Below, piece after piece: positions 15,564-23,926 of a stretch of 25,214 nt of DNA (within the stretch, counting starts at the first letter, position 1; the number at the start of each line of letters is the position of its first letter). This DNA is from Candidatus Puniceispirillum sp. (GTDB lineage: Bacteria > Pseudomonadota > Alphaproteobacteria > Puniceispirillales > Puniceispirillaceae). Where the stretch lies: contig JABJBD010000228.1 in the NCBI GenBank assembly GCA_018668795.1, positions 1 through 25,214 of the forward strand, in the 5' to 3' direction. Below the pieces are notes generated by a model. That model did not search any database. It was not told the origin of the DNA and saw nothing but the letters and a program-made list of their open reading frames with translations. A program made the translations under genes and the position numbers.

Positions 15564-17423
15564 ATGAACAAGATAAAATTTTATGTAAATAGTTTGCTTG
15601 GGTCAGGCTCCAACAGTTTGTTAGCTTGGTTGGCTGTTGTATCTTTTGTCTTCGTTTTTATTGTTAGTCTACTTACCTGGCTATCGGGCTATGGTGGTGA
15701 TGAAGCCTTTGGTGATTTGCTCTGGAATCTGACCATGAGAGCACTGATGCCTGAGTCAATTGATGCTGGTATAGGGTCTCTACCATATCTCCTAATTCTT
15801 TTATTGCTTACGCTTTTTGGGATTTTTGTTCTTTCTATATTGATAAGCTTTTTATCGGCAATCATAGATGCCAGAGTGCGTGAGGTATCTAAAGGTATTC
15901 AGACATTTCCGTTTGATGGTCATACCGTTATTTTGGGTTGGTCTTCGCGAGTCCCAGCTATTGTTGAAGAACTGGTTCTAGCTAATGAAAGTGAAGCCCA
16001 ATCAAAGATTATGATTGCCTCAAATCTTGAGCATGACGAACTAGAAACAATTGTAAAAAGGTTTATTGGTTCAACAAAGAACACACAGTTATTTTGGCGA
16101 AGCAGAAAACTTGATACATTTGAAACATTCAAAAACCTAAATATTAAAGGCGCAAAACGTATTTTGATATTGGGAGACGATACGGAATCAACTCTTCATC
16201 TTGCAAGGCTGAAAACTACAATATCTCTATTTAATTACTTCGATAGAACGGGATTTGAAATTCCATCAGTGCTTGTGGAGTCTAGTGATGAAAATGAGTC
16301 GTCCAGCTTAATTGCAGGGTCAAAAAATAGAGTAATACCAGTCATTGTTTCAGATCTGCCAGCTCGTTTAATTGTCGAGACAATTTTTCAACCTAATCTC
16401 CCAAAAGTATATGAAGAGTTATTAAGTTTTGAAGGTAATGAAATTTATATATCTGATCCTGTTTCTGATTTGGGTTTAACTGGATTAAGTTTTGAAAATG
16501 CATCATCAAAATTTTCCACCTGCATTCCGATAGGGCTATTAAGTGCAAATGAAGACGTATTAATTAACCCTAAGAAAGATAAAATATTAGAACCCGCCGA
16601 CAGCTTAATCATTATTGCTGAAGATGACTCCTTAATTAAAGTTGATGAGTCCGATGACTCCGCATTTCATCAAATTGATACAAAAAATAAGTCTTTAATT
16701 TCACAGTCTCAGAAAACCCAGGAAAAATTAAAAGTTCATTTAGTAGGCTACTCTCATTCGACAACAGAAATTGTCGAAAAACTAATTCAAACTAAACGTT
16801 GCGAATTAACTTTGCTTTTGGAAGATAAAGCAAGAATTGATCATGAAATTTTAACAAAACTCGAAGCCAGTAACGCAAATGTTTTTTCAGGAAATATAGC
16901 CAATATTGATGATTTGTCTTCGTTTGGTGTTTCAAGCGCCGATACTGTGATTATTTCAAACTCTAATCTAGACCACCCTGCTAATTCTGACTTGGATATT
17001 ATGCGTTCGATTTTGAGCATGCAAAAAATAGCTGGAGATGCAAAAAGTCCACACGTAATCGCCGAACTAAATGCTTCAGATTCTCGTGATATGATGGCTG
17101 AGCTTTTCGACTTAGATTTTGTCGTGAGTGATAAAATTGGAAGTAAAATTTTTGCACAATATGTTGAGAACCCCCATTTGATTGATATCATCAATGCCTT
17201 GGTGTGCTCTGGAAATCATAGAATAATTATTCGTCAAATTAATACTGAAACGATTTCCGATTTCACTTTTGGTAATTTACGCAGAGTTTCAGATACAATT
17301 GGGATGGTATTAATGGGCATTCGGTATAATGAAGATGGTCAAGTTGTTTCGGTGCTAAACCCCGGTGATAATACTCAAATCCCTTATAAATCTGGATCAA
17401 TAGAAGGGGTGTTTATTGAATAG
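15564..17423 (+). CDS. CASTOR/POLLUX-type ion channel with two RCK (TrkA-N-like) domains
   Basis: This is a 619-aa protein. TM1 is at about 20-42, a pore-helix region at 48-70 (LLWNLTMRALMPES), and TM2 at 73-102. After TM2 comes a first nucleotide-binding-like RCK domain beginning DGHTVILGWSSRVPAIVEEL (118-137), a hallmark of the CASTOR/POLLUX/DMI1 channel family. There follows a TrkA-C-like segment and a second RCK domain near residue 385 (KLKVHLVGYSHS). Plant members conduct Ca2+ or K+ at the nuclear envelope; bacterial relatives are little studied. The ATG at 15564 is preferred over a TTG two codons earlier; neither has a strong ribosome site. A very AT-rich codon use matches the three genes upstream. 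It may be on its own promoter, since 82 bases separate it from the TPR gene. Confidence 0.85.
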   Translation: MNKIKFYVNSLLGSGSNSLLAWLAVVSFVFVFIVSLLTWLSGYGGDEAFGDLLWNLTMRALMPESIDAGIGSLPYLLILLLLTLFGIFVLSILISFLSAIIDARVREVSKGIQTFPFDGHTVILGWSSRVPAIVEELVLANESEAQSKIMIASNLEHDELETIVKRFIGSTKNTQLFWRSRKLDTFETFKNLNIKGAKRILILGDDTESTLHLARLKTTISLFNYFDRTGFEIPSVLVESSDENESSSLIAGSKNRVIPVIVSDLPARLIVETIFQPNLPKVYEELLSFEGNEIYISDPVSDLGLTGLSFENASSKFSTCIPIGLLSANEDVLINPKKDKILEPADSLIIIAEDDSLIKVDESDDSAFHQIDTKNKSLISQSQKTQEKLKVHLVGYSHSTTEIVEKLIQTKRCELTLLLEDKARIDHEILTKLEASNANVFSGNIANIDDLSSFGVSSADTVIISNSNLDHPANSDLDIMRSILSMQKIAGDAKSPHVIAELNASDSRDMMAELFDLDFVVSDKIGSKIFAQYVENPHLIDIINALVCSGNHRIIIRQINTETISDFTFGNLRRVSDTIGMVLMGIRYNEDGQVVSVLNPGDNTQIPYKSGSIEGVFIE

Positions 17424-17429
17424 AGTAAA

Positions 17430-17465
17430 TATGTTGGTTGCTTCGTAGAATAATTCACCAACATA
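17430..17465 (+). terminator. Inverted repeat after the ion-channel gene, possible terminator
   Basis: TATGTTGGT (17430-17438) and ACCAACATA (17457-17465) form a perfect 9-bp stem with an 18-nt loop, starting six bases after the channel stop codon. The downstream sequence is AT-rich but lacks a clean T-run, so it is a weak terminator candidate. The remainder of 17466-17645 shows nothing I can name. Confidence 0.35.
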
Positions 17466-17645
17466 ATTTCAATTTAAATTGTTTGTAATATTCTATTTGT
17501 TTTGAAGATTGGTATTTAGGTGTCTCTTAATCAGGGGTTCATGTTGTTGAAGGGCATATTTGCCGCCAGCCAGTGAGGAATTATAAAACATCACAATAAT
17601 CTGAGCCAATAAACCGCTTAGCTTTTCAGACTCATTATCAACAAA

Positions 17646-17906
17646 TTAAAAGATCTTTGAAAAACCAAATGACACTGAAACCTTTGGCTTAGATATGCAC
17701 TGTTTTTGTTCTTGCAAAGCTTTGATATGACGACGACGTGCGGGAGCATCCTCACCTAGGTTTGATGCAAAATCCATTTCGGCTTGTAAAGCGGCACAAT
17801 CTAGCAATTCGTCTCCTGCCTTTGTTAGAAGTGACCGGTCTTGGAAAGCACATGCGCTCAAACATGTTAGGATTACAAATGTTGGAACAGCTATTATTAA
17901 CCGCAT
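17646..17906 (-). CDS. Small lipoprotein of unknown function
   Basis: This is an 86-aa protein with a lipoprotein signal peptide ending LTCLSAC (lipobox Cys19). The short mature region has two more cysteines (about 37 and 70), an Arg-rich stretch (ARRRHIKALQEQ) and a C terminus ending KVSVSFGFSKIF. No family is recognised. The final aromatic residue and alternating pattern faintly recall an outer-membrane beta-strand end. It is transcribed toward the ion-channel gene, convergent with it, and sits alone between that gene and the integrase as probable island cargo. Confidence 0.65.
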   Translation of the reverse strand: MRLIIAVPTFVILTCLSACAFQDRSLLTKAGDELLDCAALQAEMDFASNLGEDAPARRRHIKALQEQKQCISKPKVSVSFGFSKIF

Positions 17907-18000
17907 TGTTTCAACCTGCAGTGGTTAATTAAGAATTACTAATGCTAACATTAATCAGTAAACCATTACCAGTAATCGCAGTTAAGCTGATGGCTATCAT

Positions 18001-19149
18001 TCATTTATATTTTACATTCAGGTCATATCCAGCAGCATATTTTTGACTAATACCAGACGTAGTCCAGCCACCAATGGCATCAACAATGTCTGAGGGGCAT
18101 TCCACTAAACGCAGCCTATCCCGCAGTGAATGTCTAAATGAATGAACAACACAGCCTTTTGGTGTGCGTGGTTTCAACCACTTATTAATTGCGGCACTTG
18201 CAGAATTAGAATTCACTTCATTTTCATTGATATATCTAGGGAAAGCATATTTTTCATTAACCTGTTTTAGTCTTTTAGCTGCCCAGTATGAGCTACCGAT
18301 TAATGGAATCTGTCTTTGACTTCCCAAGGTTTTCAAGGAGCGCCAAGGATGAGGTTTTAGGTCAATGAAAGGAACAGATTGGTTAATCAGTATATCTTCG
18401 ACGTGTAATCCTACAGCTTCTGATAGGCGCATACCTGTATCGCTTATCAGAGCAAGTAGCCATCTGTTTTCATCATCTATTTTTACACATTCTTTTTGGA
18501 TTGCAATCAGAGCTTCTATTGGTATCGGCAGGCGTTTTTTTGAAGAGTTATCTTCAGGTATGAAAGTAGAAGCAAAGACGTTTTGGCATATTAATCCCTG
18601 CTCTTTGATTGCCAGATTAATGATTGATTTGATGCTAGAAAAGATACGCCTTACTGATGCTGAACTGAGACCCTTCTTAAAAAGGTGTGCTCTGAATGCG
18701 GTGGCATCTGCTGGCTGAAAACTCTCAACCACTGTCGTGGATGAAACTTCTTTTAAGTAATCAACAGATCGATTGGCAAGTTGAAAGAAGGTTTTTCTCC
18801 GTCCATTTCCTTTCAACTCAACATATAAATTGAGTGCATCATCTATACTGAATGATGAGGGTTTTGGTTTCTCGCTTATACTAGACATTGTATATAGACC
18901 AAGTTCTCTACTGTGAAATAATTCCAGCCGGAGACTGTCCCAATACCTCTCGAGTCTATCTGAAAGTGTTTTGGCTGAGCGAAGAGCTTTATCTTGTGAC
19001 TTTGTTCTCAGGGAAATAATCACACGGTCTTTATTGAAACGCATGTGGAGATCTGCTGGAACTCGGCGAGAGTAATAAAAGATGCCATTACGGCAGATTA
19101 AATAGGATTTATTTTGGATCACAGTTTGGTTCACACTTCCTGACGTCAA
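18001..19149 (-). CDS. int: Tyrosine recombinase (phage-type integrase)
   Basis: This is a 382-aa site-specific recombinase. The N-terminal part (about 16-50, YLICRNGIFYYSRRVPADL) is the short arm-type domain common in proteobacterial island integrases. A core-binding helical domain spans about 100-185. The catalytic domain shows Arg241 (DTGMRLSEAVGL), a likely beta-hairpin Lys (near 273), His336 and Arg339 in HSFRH, Trp362 replacing the second His (GGWTT), and nucleophile Tyr371. All core residues are present, so it should be active. The reading frame opens with TTG at 19149; a GTG at 19134 or 19122 is possible, and no start has an ideal ribosome site. The gene lies 51 bases from the 3' end of tRNA-Gly and points away from it, so this tRNA is the probable integration target. 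Confidence 0.92.
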   Translation of the reverse strand: MTSGSVNQTVIQNKSYLICRNGIFYYSRRVPADLHMRFNKDRVIISLRTKSQDKALRSAKTLSDRLERYWDSLRLELFHSRELGLYTMSSISEKPKPSSFSIDDALNLYVELKGNGRRKTFFQLANRSVDYLKEVSSTTVVESFQPADATAFRAHLFKKGLSSASVRRIFSSIKSIINLAIKEQGLICQNVFASTFIPEDNSSKKRLPIPIEALIAIQKECVKIDDENRWLLALISDTGMRLSEAVGLHVEDILINQSVPFIDLKPHPWRSLKTLGSQRQIPLIGSSYWAAKRLKQVNEKYAFPRYINENEVNSNSASAAINKWLKPRTPKGCVVHSFRHSLRDRLRLVECPSDIVDAIGGWTTSGISQKYAAGYDLNVKYK

Positions 19150-19200
19150 ACATTAAAATGCTTGAAAATCAGGTACTTGAACCTCGGATCTTGGAGGTTT

Positions 19201-19275
19201 TGGAGCGGGTGAAGGGATTCGAACCCTCGACCCCAACCTTGGCAAGGTTGTGCTCTACCACTGAGCTACACCCGC
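19201..19275 (-). tRNA. tRNA-Gly (anticodon GCC)
   Basis: The complementary strand gives a full cloverleaf. The acceptor GCGGGTG pairs with CACCCGC, the D arm contains AGCTCAGTGGTAGAGC, the anticodon stem CAACC/GGTTG encloses loop TTGCCAA (anticodon GCC), and the T arm contains GGTTCGAATCC. The discriminator T and an encoded CCA end at 19201. A TTGTTTGAAACAA symmetric element sits just upstream of the 5' end. The 3' end faces the integrase gene and is the probable attachment core. Confidence 0.97.
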
Positions 19276-19373
19276 GTCTTGTTTGAAACAAACAATAGCG
19301 TACCGCTGTGGTTTGGTATAATCCAAGCATTGCGCCCTTGCAAGCGTGATTTAACCATTCTTGTATGATTTAT

Positions 19374-19391
19374 GCCAGCCAGCCAGCCAGC
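19374..19391. repeat. Short tandem repeat (GCCA)4
   Basis: Four copies of GCCA plus GC lie directly next to the 3' end of the cupin gene. Such tetranucleotide runs are prone to slippage, but this one lies outside the coding region. Nothing else is recognised in the 19276-19393 gap. Confidence 0.6.
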
Positions 19392-19393
19392 GC

Positions 19394-19804
19394 CTAGCGG
19401 TCAAGATAGGTATAGTCGATCTCTTTCCAGCTATCGGTCGGGAACATCCAGATGATTTCAAGCGGCACATCGCCATTATTTTTCAGGCCATGTTCTTCAC
19501 CTGGCGGGATATAGACAACATCATCGGCGGTAACCGCACGTGTCTGGTCATTCGCCATCAGCATAAGGCCACTACCCGATTTGATGAAATAGACTTCCTG
19601 GGGGGCGTGGATATGCGGCGGCAATTCACCGCCAGCCGGAATGACTAGACAGCCAACCGACAGGCCGTGGCTTTGATGCAGGTTTGAATCGACTAGGTAG
19701 CAAAACCGCAAATCGGGATTGGCGCCAATGGCTATACGTTCGGGGCCATGTTGATTCCATGCGGCATCATTCAGATTGCTAATAAATATCTTTTCATCGG
19801 TCAT
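19394..19804 (-). CDS. Single-domain cupin protein
   Basis: This is a 136-aa small beta-barrel protein. Both cupin motifs are intact: GGELPPHIHAPQEVYFIKSG supplies His64, His66 and Glu70, and IPPGEEHGLKN supplies His105. It should therefore bind a divalent metal. Start at 19804 is chosen because GGGGGT lies just upstream; an in-frame ATG at 19831 lacks a ribosome site. It is the last gene of the transporter operon, 43 nt after the permease gene. It probably acts on the imported compound (isomerase, dioxygenase or lyase) or senses it. Cupin DMSP lyases of marine bacteria are of similar size and motif, but nothing here proves that activity. Confidence 0.85.
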   Translation of the reverse strand: MTDEKIFISNLNDAAWNQHGPERIAIGANPDLRFCYLVDSNLHQSHGLSVGCLVIPAGGELPPHIHAPQEVYFIKSGSGLMLMANDQTRAVTADDVVYIPPGEEHGLKNNGDVPLEIIWMFPTDSWKEIDYTYLDR

Positions 19805-19847
19805 ATCTACCCCCTGTCCTGCAGTTACCATGCGCCATGCATGCGGA

Positions 19848-20681
19848 TTATTTTTGTTTGCCTAGCATCTGTGACAGTAACAACAGACCCGATGAAATGA
19901 TGATAAGAATGGTGGAAATGGCCGCGATTGTTGGATCGATCTGATCGCGCAAGGCCAGAAACATACTACGCGTGATGGTCGAATTATCACCACCTGACAC
20001 GAATAGCGAAATAATCACCTCGTCAAAGGACGTCAGAAACGCAATCAATGACGCCGAGATGATCGAAAATTTGATCTGCGGCAAGGTGATTTCCATAAAG
20101 GCACGCAGACGCGTTGCCCCCAGTGAGCGGGCGACCTTTTCCTGATTCATGTCATAGTTTTTCAAGGCTGATAGAATGATGATGAGCACTAGCGGCATCG
20201 CTACCAGCGAATGTCCCAGCACCAGACCGGGGATGCTGTTAACCATCTTGAACTGGACAAAGAAATAGAACAGGCCGATGGCGACCAGAATAACAGGTAC
20301 CATCATCGGCGAAATCATGATCGGAAACAGAATGCTCCGGAGCCTGTTATTGCTGTTGATGAGGCCGTAAGCCGCCATTGTGCCAATCGGCGTTGCGACT
20401 AAGATAGTCAGAATGGCAACCTTGATCGATGTCCAGGTTGCGGCCATCCAGTCATTAAACCCGTTTTCCACTTTCCATGAGAAGAAGTAATTTTCATACC
20501 AGCGCAAAGAGAAATCTTTAGGTGGAAATTCGAGATATTGACTGTCGGAAAAGGACATCGGAATAACGATCAAGGACGGCACAATCAGCAGGAACAGAAT
20601 CAGCCCCGAAAAGATATAGAGCCATAGGCGGTCTTTGAGTTTGATCTGGGTTTCAGACACATGCTTGTTAAAATAGCTCAT
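19848..20681 (-). CDS. ABC transporter permease, PotC-type
   Basis: This is a 277-aa inner-membrane permease with six likely TM helices. The EAA loop that contacts the ATPase reads EKVARSLGATRLRAFMEITLP. Sequence style (RWYENYFFS near the N terminus, FDEVIISLFVSGGDN near the C terminus) is that of PotC/YdcV-type subunits of polyamine and opine importers. GGAGCTGACCG precedes the ATG, three bases after the stop of the partner permease gene. It pairs with the PotB-type product to form the channel. Confidence 0.92.
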   Translation of the reverse strand: MSYFNKHVSETQIKLKDRLWLYIFSGLILFLLIVPSLIVIPMSFSDSQYLEFPPKDFSLRWYENYFFSWKVENGFNDWMAATWTSIKVAILTILVATPIGTMAAYGLINSNNRLRSILFPIMISPMMVPVILVAIGLFYFFVQFKMVNSIPGLVLGHSLVAMPLVLIIILSALKNYDMNQEKVARSLGATRLRAFMEITLPQIKFSIISASLIAFLTSFDEVIISLFVSGGDNSTITRSMFLALRDQIDPTIAAISTILIIISSGLLLLSQMLGKQK

Positions 20682-20684
20682 CGG

Positions 20685-21572
20685 TCAGCTCCTTTGACCT
20701 AGCTGATCGACGGAGATCAGTTTTGATGCCACAAACAGAATTATCATCGTTACCACAAGCAGAACAACACCAAGCGCGCTGGCCGCGCCCCAGCTGAAAT
20801 AAAGCTCAATATTGCTGGAAATTTTCATTGCCGCCATGATGACACGACCACCACCCAGCACCGCCGGTGTCACATAGAAACCTAGACACAGAACGAAAAC
20901 GATCAACAGACCTGCCAAAAGGCCGGGGATGCTCATCGGGAAAAACACTGTCCAGAACGCGCGTGTTGGTGTTGCCCCCAGGCTGGACGCTGCTTTCAGG
21001 CAATCTTTGTCAATCGCCCGCATATTCGCATAAAGTGGCAGGATCAGAAATGGCAACATGATATGCACCATGCCAATCAAGGTACCCGAGGTATTATGAA
21101 CAAATTTTACCGGTTCGGCGATGAGTCCAAGATCAATCGCCATATTGTTCACAAGTCCCTTTTTCTGGAGCAATACCAGCCACGCATAGGTCCGCACCAG
21201 CAAGCTAGTCCAGAACGGGATCAAAACGCCGATCATGCAGATATTGGCCCATCGGTTGGACAGTTGCGACATGAAATAGGCCAGTGGATAGCCAATCAGC
21301 GCACATATCAGCGTGGTCAGAAAGCTGATCTTGAAGGTGGTGATGAAAATACGGATATAGGCCTTGCTTTCGATCATCCGCGTATAGTTTTCGAGTGACA
21401 TTGTGCCATCACGCCCGATAAAGGAGAGATAGAACAGCCACCCAATCGGAATGATAATAAGCGCCCCAACCATCAGCAAATAGGGCAAGGTCAGCCCGAA
21501 AAAGGTAAAACGTTCGCGCCCGGCTAATTTGCGCAGGCTGGCTTCGTTGAGATGTTCCGCAACGCCCGACAT
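20685..21572 (-). CDS. ABC transporter permease, PotB-type
   Basis: This is a 295-aa inner-membrane permease with six predicted TM helices. It has a PotB-type N-terminal region (LPYLLMVGALIIIPIGWL, then MSLENYTRMIES) and an EAA loop, LKAASSLGATPTRAFWTVFFP. The start codon overlaps the stop of the ATPase gene (TAATG), showing translational coupling. It is expected to form a heterodimer with the PotC-type subunit. Confidence 0.92.
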   Translation of the reverse strand: MSGVAEHLNEASLRKLAGRERFTFFGLTLPYLLMVGALIIIPIGWLFYLSFIGRDGTMSLENYTRMIESKAYIRIFITTFKISFLTTLICALIGYPLAYFMSQLSNRWANICMIGVLIPFWTSLLVRTYAWLVLLQKKGLVNNMAIDLGLIAEPVKFVHNTSGTLIGMVHIMLPFLILPLYANMRAIDKDCLKAASSLGATPTRAFWTVFFPMSIPGLLAGLLIVFVLCLGFYVTPAVLGGGRVIMAAMKISSNIELYFSWGAASALGVVLLVVTMIILFVASKLISVDQLGQRS

Positions 21573-22654
21573 TATGCGCTTTCCACGAAATAACTATCGG
21601 CCAGCCGCAACCCAACCGAGATTGCCTTGCCGATGCCAGGGATTTCCTGTTTTAAATCGGTGCCGTTTGGAATCCGCATTTGCAATGTTTGCCCACCATA
21701 GGTGGCTTGATCCAGATCAATCACCAGTAACTGGCTTTCGCCTTGGAAGATCGAATCCTTTACGGTGCCCTTAAAATAATTGGTGCCTTTTTCTTTCTTA
21801 CTGGTGATGAATAGTTTTTCCGGCCGGATAACGAGCAGAAAATCACCATCCTTTTCGATTTTATGATTCACCAGAACGTCGGCTTTTCCAAGAATGGCCT
21901 TTTTATTCTTTACTGTCACAGGGACAAGTGTGGATTCGCCAATAAAGTCAGCGATAAAGGCATTATTGGGTTTTTGATAGATGTCATTCGGGGTGCCAAG
22001 CTGTTGCAACTGGCCATCATTAATGACCGCGATCCGGTCTGACATGGTCAAAGCCTCTTTCTGGTCATGCGTCACATATACTGTGGTCATATTGAGGCTG
22101 TCATGAAGCTGGCGCAATTCGATCTGCATTTCTTCGCGGAGTTTTTTATCCAGCGCCGATAGTGGTTCATCCATCAGCAAAATCTGGGGTTTGAAGACAA
22201 TCGCGCGGGCAAGCGCAACACGCTGGCGTTGGCCACCTGAGAGCTCGTCAACACGGCGATGCCCGAGACCGTCAAGCTTTACCGTGGCAAGCGCTTCATC
22301 GACGCTGGCTTTGGTTTCGGCCACACTGACGCCGCGTAATTTCTGTGGATAGCCGACATTTTGTTCGACATTCATATGCGGGAATAAGGCATAATTCTGG
22401 AACACCATGCCGATACCGCGCAAATGTGGCGGTTTAAGAATGACTTCTTCATCGCCAAATTTGACGCTGCCATGATCGGGGCTGGTAAAGCCAGCCAGCA
22501 CCATCAACAAGGTCGTTTTGCCCGAACCCGAAGGCCCCAAGAGGGTGAGAAATTCACCTGATGTGACGTCAAGGCTTACGTCATTCAAGGCGAAAAAATC
22601 GCCATATTTTTTGGTGATGTCTTTAATGGAAATATTTAATGAACTATTTTTCAT
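21572..22654 (-). CDS. ABC transporter ATP-binding protein, PotA-type
   Basis: This is a 360-aa cytoplasmic ATPase with all motifs intact: Walker A GPSGSGKTT (40-48), Q-loop Gln86, signature LSGGQRQR (138-145), Walker B ILLMDEPLSALD (158-169) and switch His196. The C-terminal 120 residues form the TOBE-type regulatory domain normal for PotA/UgpC-type subunits. The length is typical. No strong ribosome site precedes the ATG, and 120 bases with a stable hairpin separate it from the binding-protein gene. It is therefore probably expressed at a lower level than the binding protein. Confidence 0.95.
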   Translation of the reverse strand: MKNSSLNISIKDITKKYGDFFALNDVSLDVTSGEFLTLLGPSGSGKTTLLMVLAGFTSPDHGSVKFGDEEVILKPPHLRGIGMVFQNYALFPHMNVEQNVGYPQKLRGVSVAETKASVDEALATVKLDGLGHRRVDELSGGQRQRVALARAIVFKPQILLMDEPLSALDKKLREEMQIELRQLHDSLNMTTVYVTHDQKEALTMSDRIAVINDGQLQQLGTPNDIYQKPNNAFIADFIGESTLVPVTVKNKKAILGKADVLVNHKIEKDGDFLLVIRPEKLFITSKKEKGTNYFKGTVKDSIFQGESQLLVIDLDQATYGGQTLQMRIPNGTDLKQEIPGIGKAISVGLRLADSYFVESA

Positions 22655-22723
22655 AATTGTTTCTTATGCCGTGTATGGGATGCGCCATTATATGGCTAGG
22701 GCTGGCTTATATTGAATTGAAAA

Positions 22724-22748
22724 GCTGGAGGGCGAAACACCCTCCAGC
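22724..22748 (-). terminator. Intercistronic hairpin (partial terminator or mRNA stabiliser)
   Basis: GCTGGAGGG and CCCTCCAGC form a perfect 9-bp stem with a 7-nt loop, between the binding-protein gene and the ATPase gene. On the transcribed strand the stem is followed by TTTTC, only a short T-run. Leaky hairpins at this place are common in binding-protein-dependent transporter operons and let the binding protein be made in excess. Confidence 0.7.
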
Positions 22749-22774
22749 CCCAATCTATATATGTTGATAAATGA

Positions 22775-23833
22775 CTATTCAGTCATCATCTCGGTATATT
22801 TTTCCGCAGCGATGGTGCGCCATTTGGCATACCATGCGGTCTTCAATGTCAGCTGATGCTTTGCATTGTCAGGATGGCTAGGCATCTGACGTGCGCGTGA
22901 ATCTTCCATCAGACCAAGCTCATAGACCTTTTTGTTGGTTGGTCCATAAGTGATATATTTGGCAAACTCAGCCATATATTCAGGCTTCATCATCTCAGCG
23001 ATATATTTCATCGCCAGATCCTTATTCTTGGCGCCTTTAGGAATGCCGTAACCTTCCCAGTCCATGATGCCTGTTTTCCAGTCATAAGAGACTTTTGCAC
23101 CGTCAAGCGCGGCCACGTCAAAACGACCATTCCAGCCAGTTGTCATGTCAACTTCGCCATCTTTCATCAGCTGGGCATGTTGGGCACCAGATGTCCACCA
23201 TACGCCGATGTGATCTTTGATAGAGCGGATTTTATCAAGCGCGCGATCGATACCTTCTTCGCTATCAAGCACGGTGTAGATTTGATCCATTGGCACGCCG
23301 TCAGCCAGCAAAGCAGCTTCGAGCTGGGCGTCCATTTTAGCGCGCATGGCGCGGGTGCCTGGGAATTTCTCTACGTCAAAGAAATCGGCCCAGCTACGTG
23401 GTCCATTATCACCATATGTATCGGTGTTCCATGCGGCAACAACCGAAAAAATATCGGCACCAGCGCAATAATCGCTATACATGCCTGGCAAATGGTTGCT
23501 GACATCAATGACGGAATAATCAAGCTTTTCTAGAATGCCTTCGGCACCACCAGATGCACAGCCGCCCGCGCCGCTTGAGAAGATGTCGAACTTATCGGCA
23601 CCTGATTTGACCATCAGCTTCACGTCAGAAATACCGCCATAGGTATCTTCTTTGACAGTGATGCCCATTGCCTTGGCAGCAGGCTGGAAAATACCAACTG
23701 ACTGACCTTTTTGATAAGCACCACCCCAAGAGACGATTCTTAGTGAGTCGGCAAGGCTGGCTGTTGAGACGCTCATGACGCCTGCAACCGCTGCACAGAT
23801 AGCCGTGGTTTTAAATGTAAGTAAATTTTTCAT
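22775..23833 (-). CDS. Periplasmic substrate-binding protein of ABC transporter (PotD-like, family 1)
   Basis: This is a 352-aa protein with a signal peptide (about 1-28, cleavage near SLA-DS). The mature start LRIVSWGGAYQKGQ is characteristic of PotD-like binding proteins. Other family features are FDIFSSGAGG, a Trp-containing WWTSGAQ region, and GWNGRFDVA with VDMTTGW before it. Family members bind polyamines, opines, GABA-like amines or organic anions; the ligand cannot be read from sequence by eye. GAGGGG eight bases upstream supports the ATG. It is the first gene of the operon, transcribed divergently from the dehydratase gene. Confidence 0.9.
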   Translation of the reverse strand: MKNLLTFKTTAICAAVAGVMSVSTASLADSLRIVSWGGAYQKGQSVGIFQPAAKAMGITVKEDTYGGISDVKLMVKSGADKFDIFSSGAGGCASGGAEGILEKLDYSVIDVSNHLPGMYSDYCAGADIFSVVAAWNTDTYGDNGPRSWADFFDVEKFPGTRAMRAKMDAQLEAALLADGVPMDQIYTVLDSEEGIDRALDKIRSIKDHIGVWWTSGAQHAQLMKDGEVDMTTGWNGRFDVAALDGAKVSYDWKTGIMDWEGYGIPKGAKNKDLAMKYIAEMMKPEYMAEFAKYITYGPTNKKVYELGLMEDSRARQMPSHPDNAKHQLTLKTAWYAKWRTIAAEKYTEMMTE

Positions 23834-23926
23834 TGTTTCCCCTCAAGGTAATTTCACAATTTCAAAGCTATTTAACAAAGAGAGGTTGCACAATCATTTC
23901 AGGCTAGTCAAACTTTTCGGTGATAT

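Larger units (their letters stand above)
1..19200. mobile_element. Right-hand part of a putative tRNA-Gly-associated integrative genomic island
   Basis: A tyrosine recombinase lies immediately on the 3' side of a tRNA-Gly gene and is transcribed away from it, the usual layout of islands that insert into the 3' end of tRNA genes. Everything left of the tRNA is visibly more AT-rich than the transporter and dehydratase genes to its right, and consists mainly of unrecognised envelope proteins. The left boundary is not in the window. By eye I found no second copy of the tRNA 3' end that could mark the other attachment site, so the true extent and any other mobility genes are unknown. The two halves (1-11.76 kb and 11.9-17.9 kb) also differ in AT-richness, so the island may be composite. 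Confidence 0.5.

Noticed and set aside
19394..19804. Cupin DMSP lyase (DddK/DddQ/DddW-like)
   Set aside because: Size and metal ligands fit, but these are shared by very many small cupins, and the operon context (PotD-type importer) does not point to DMSP.
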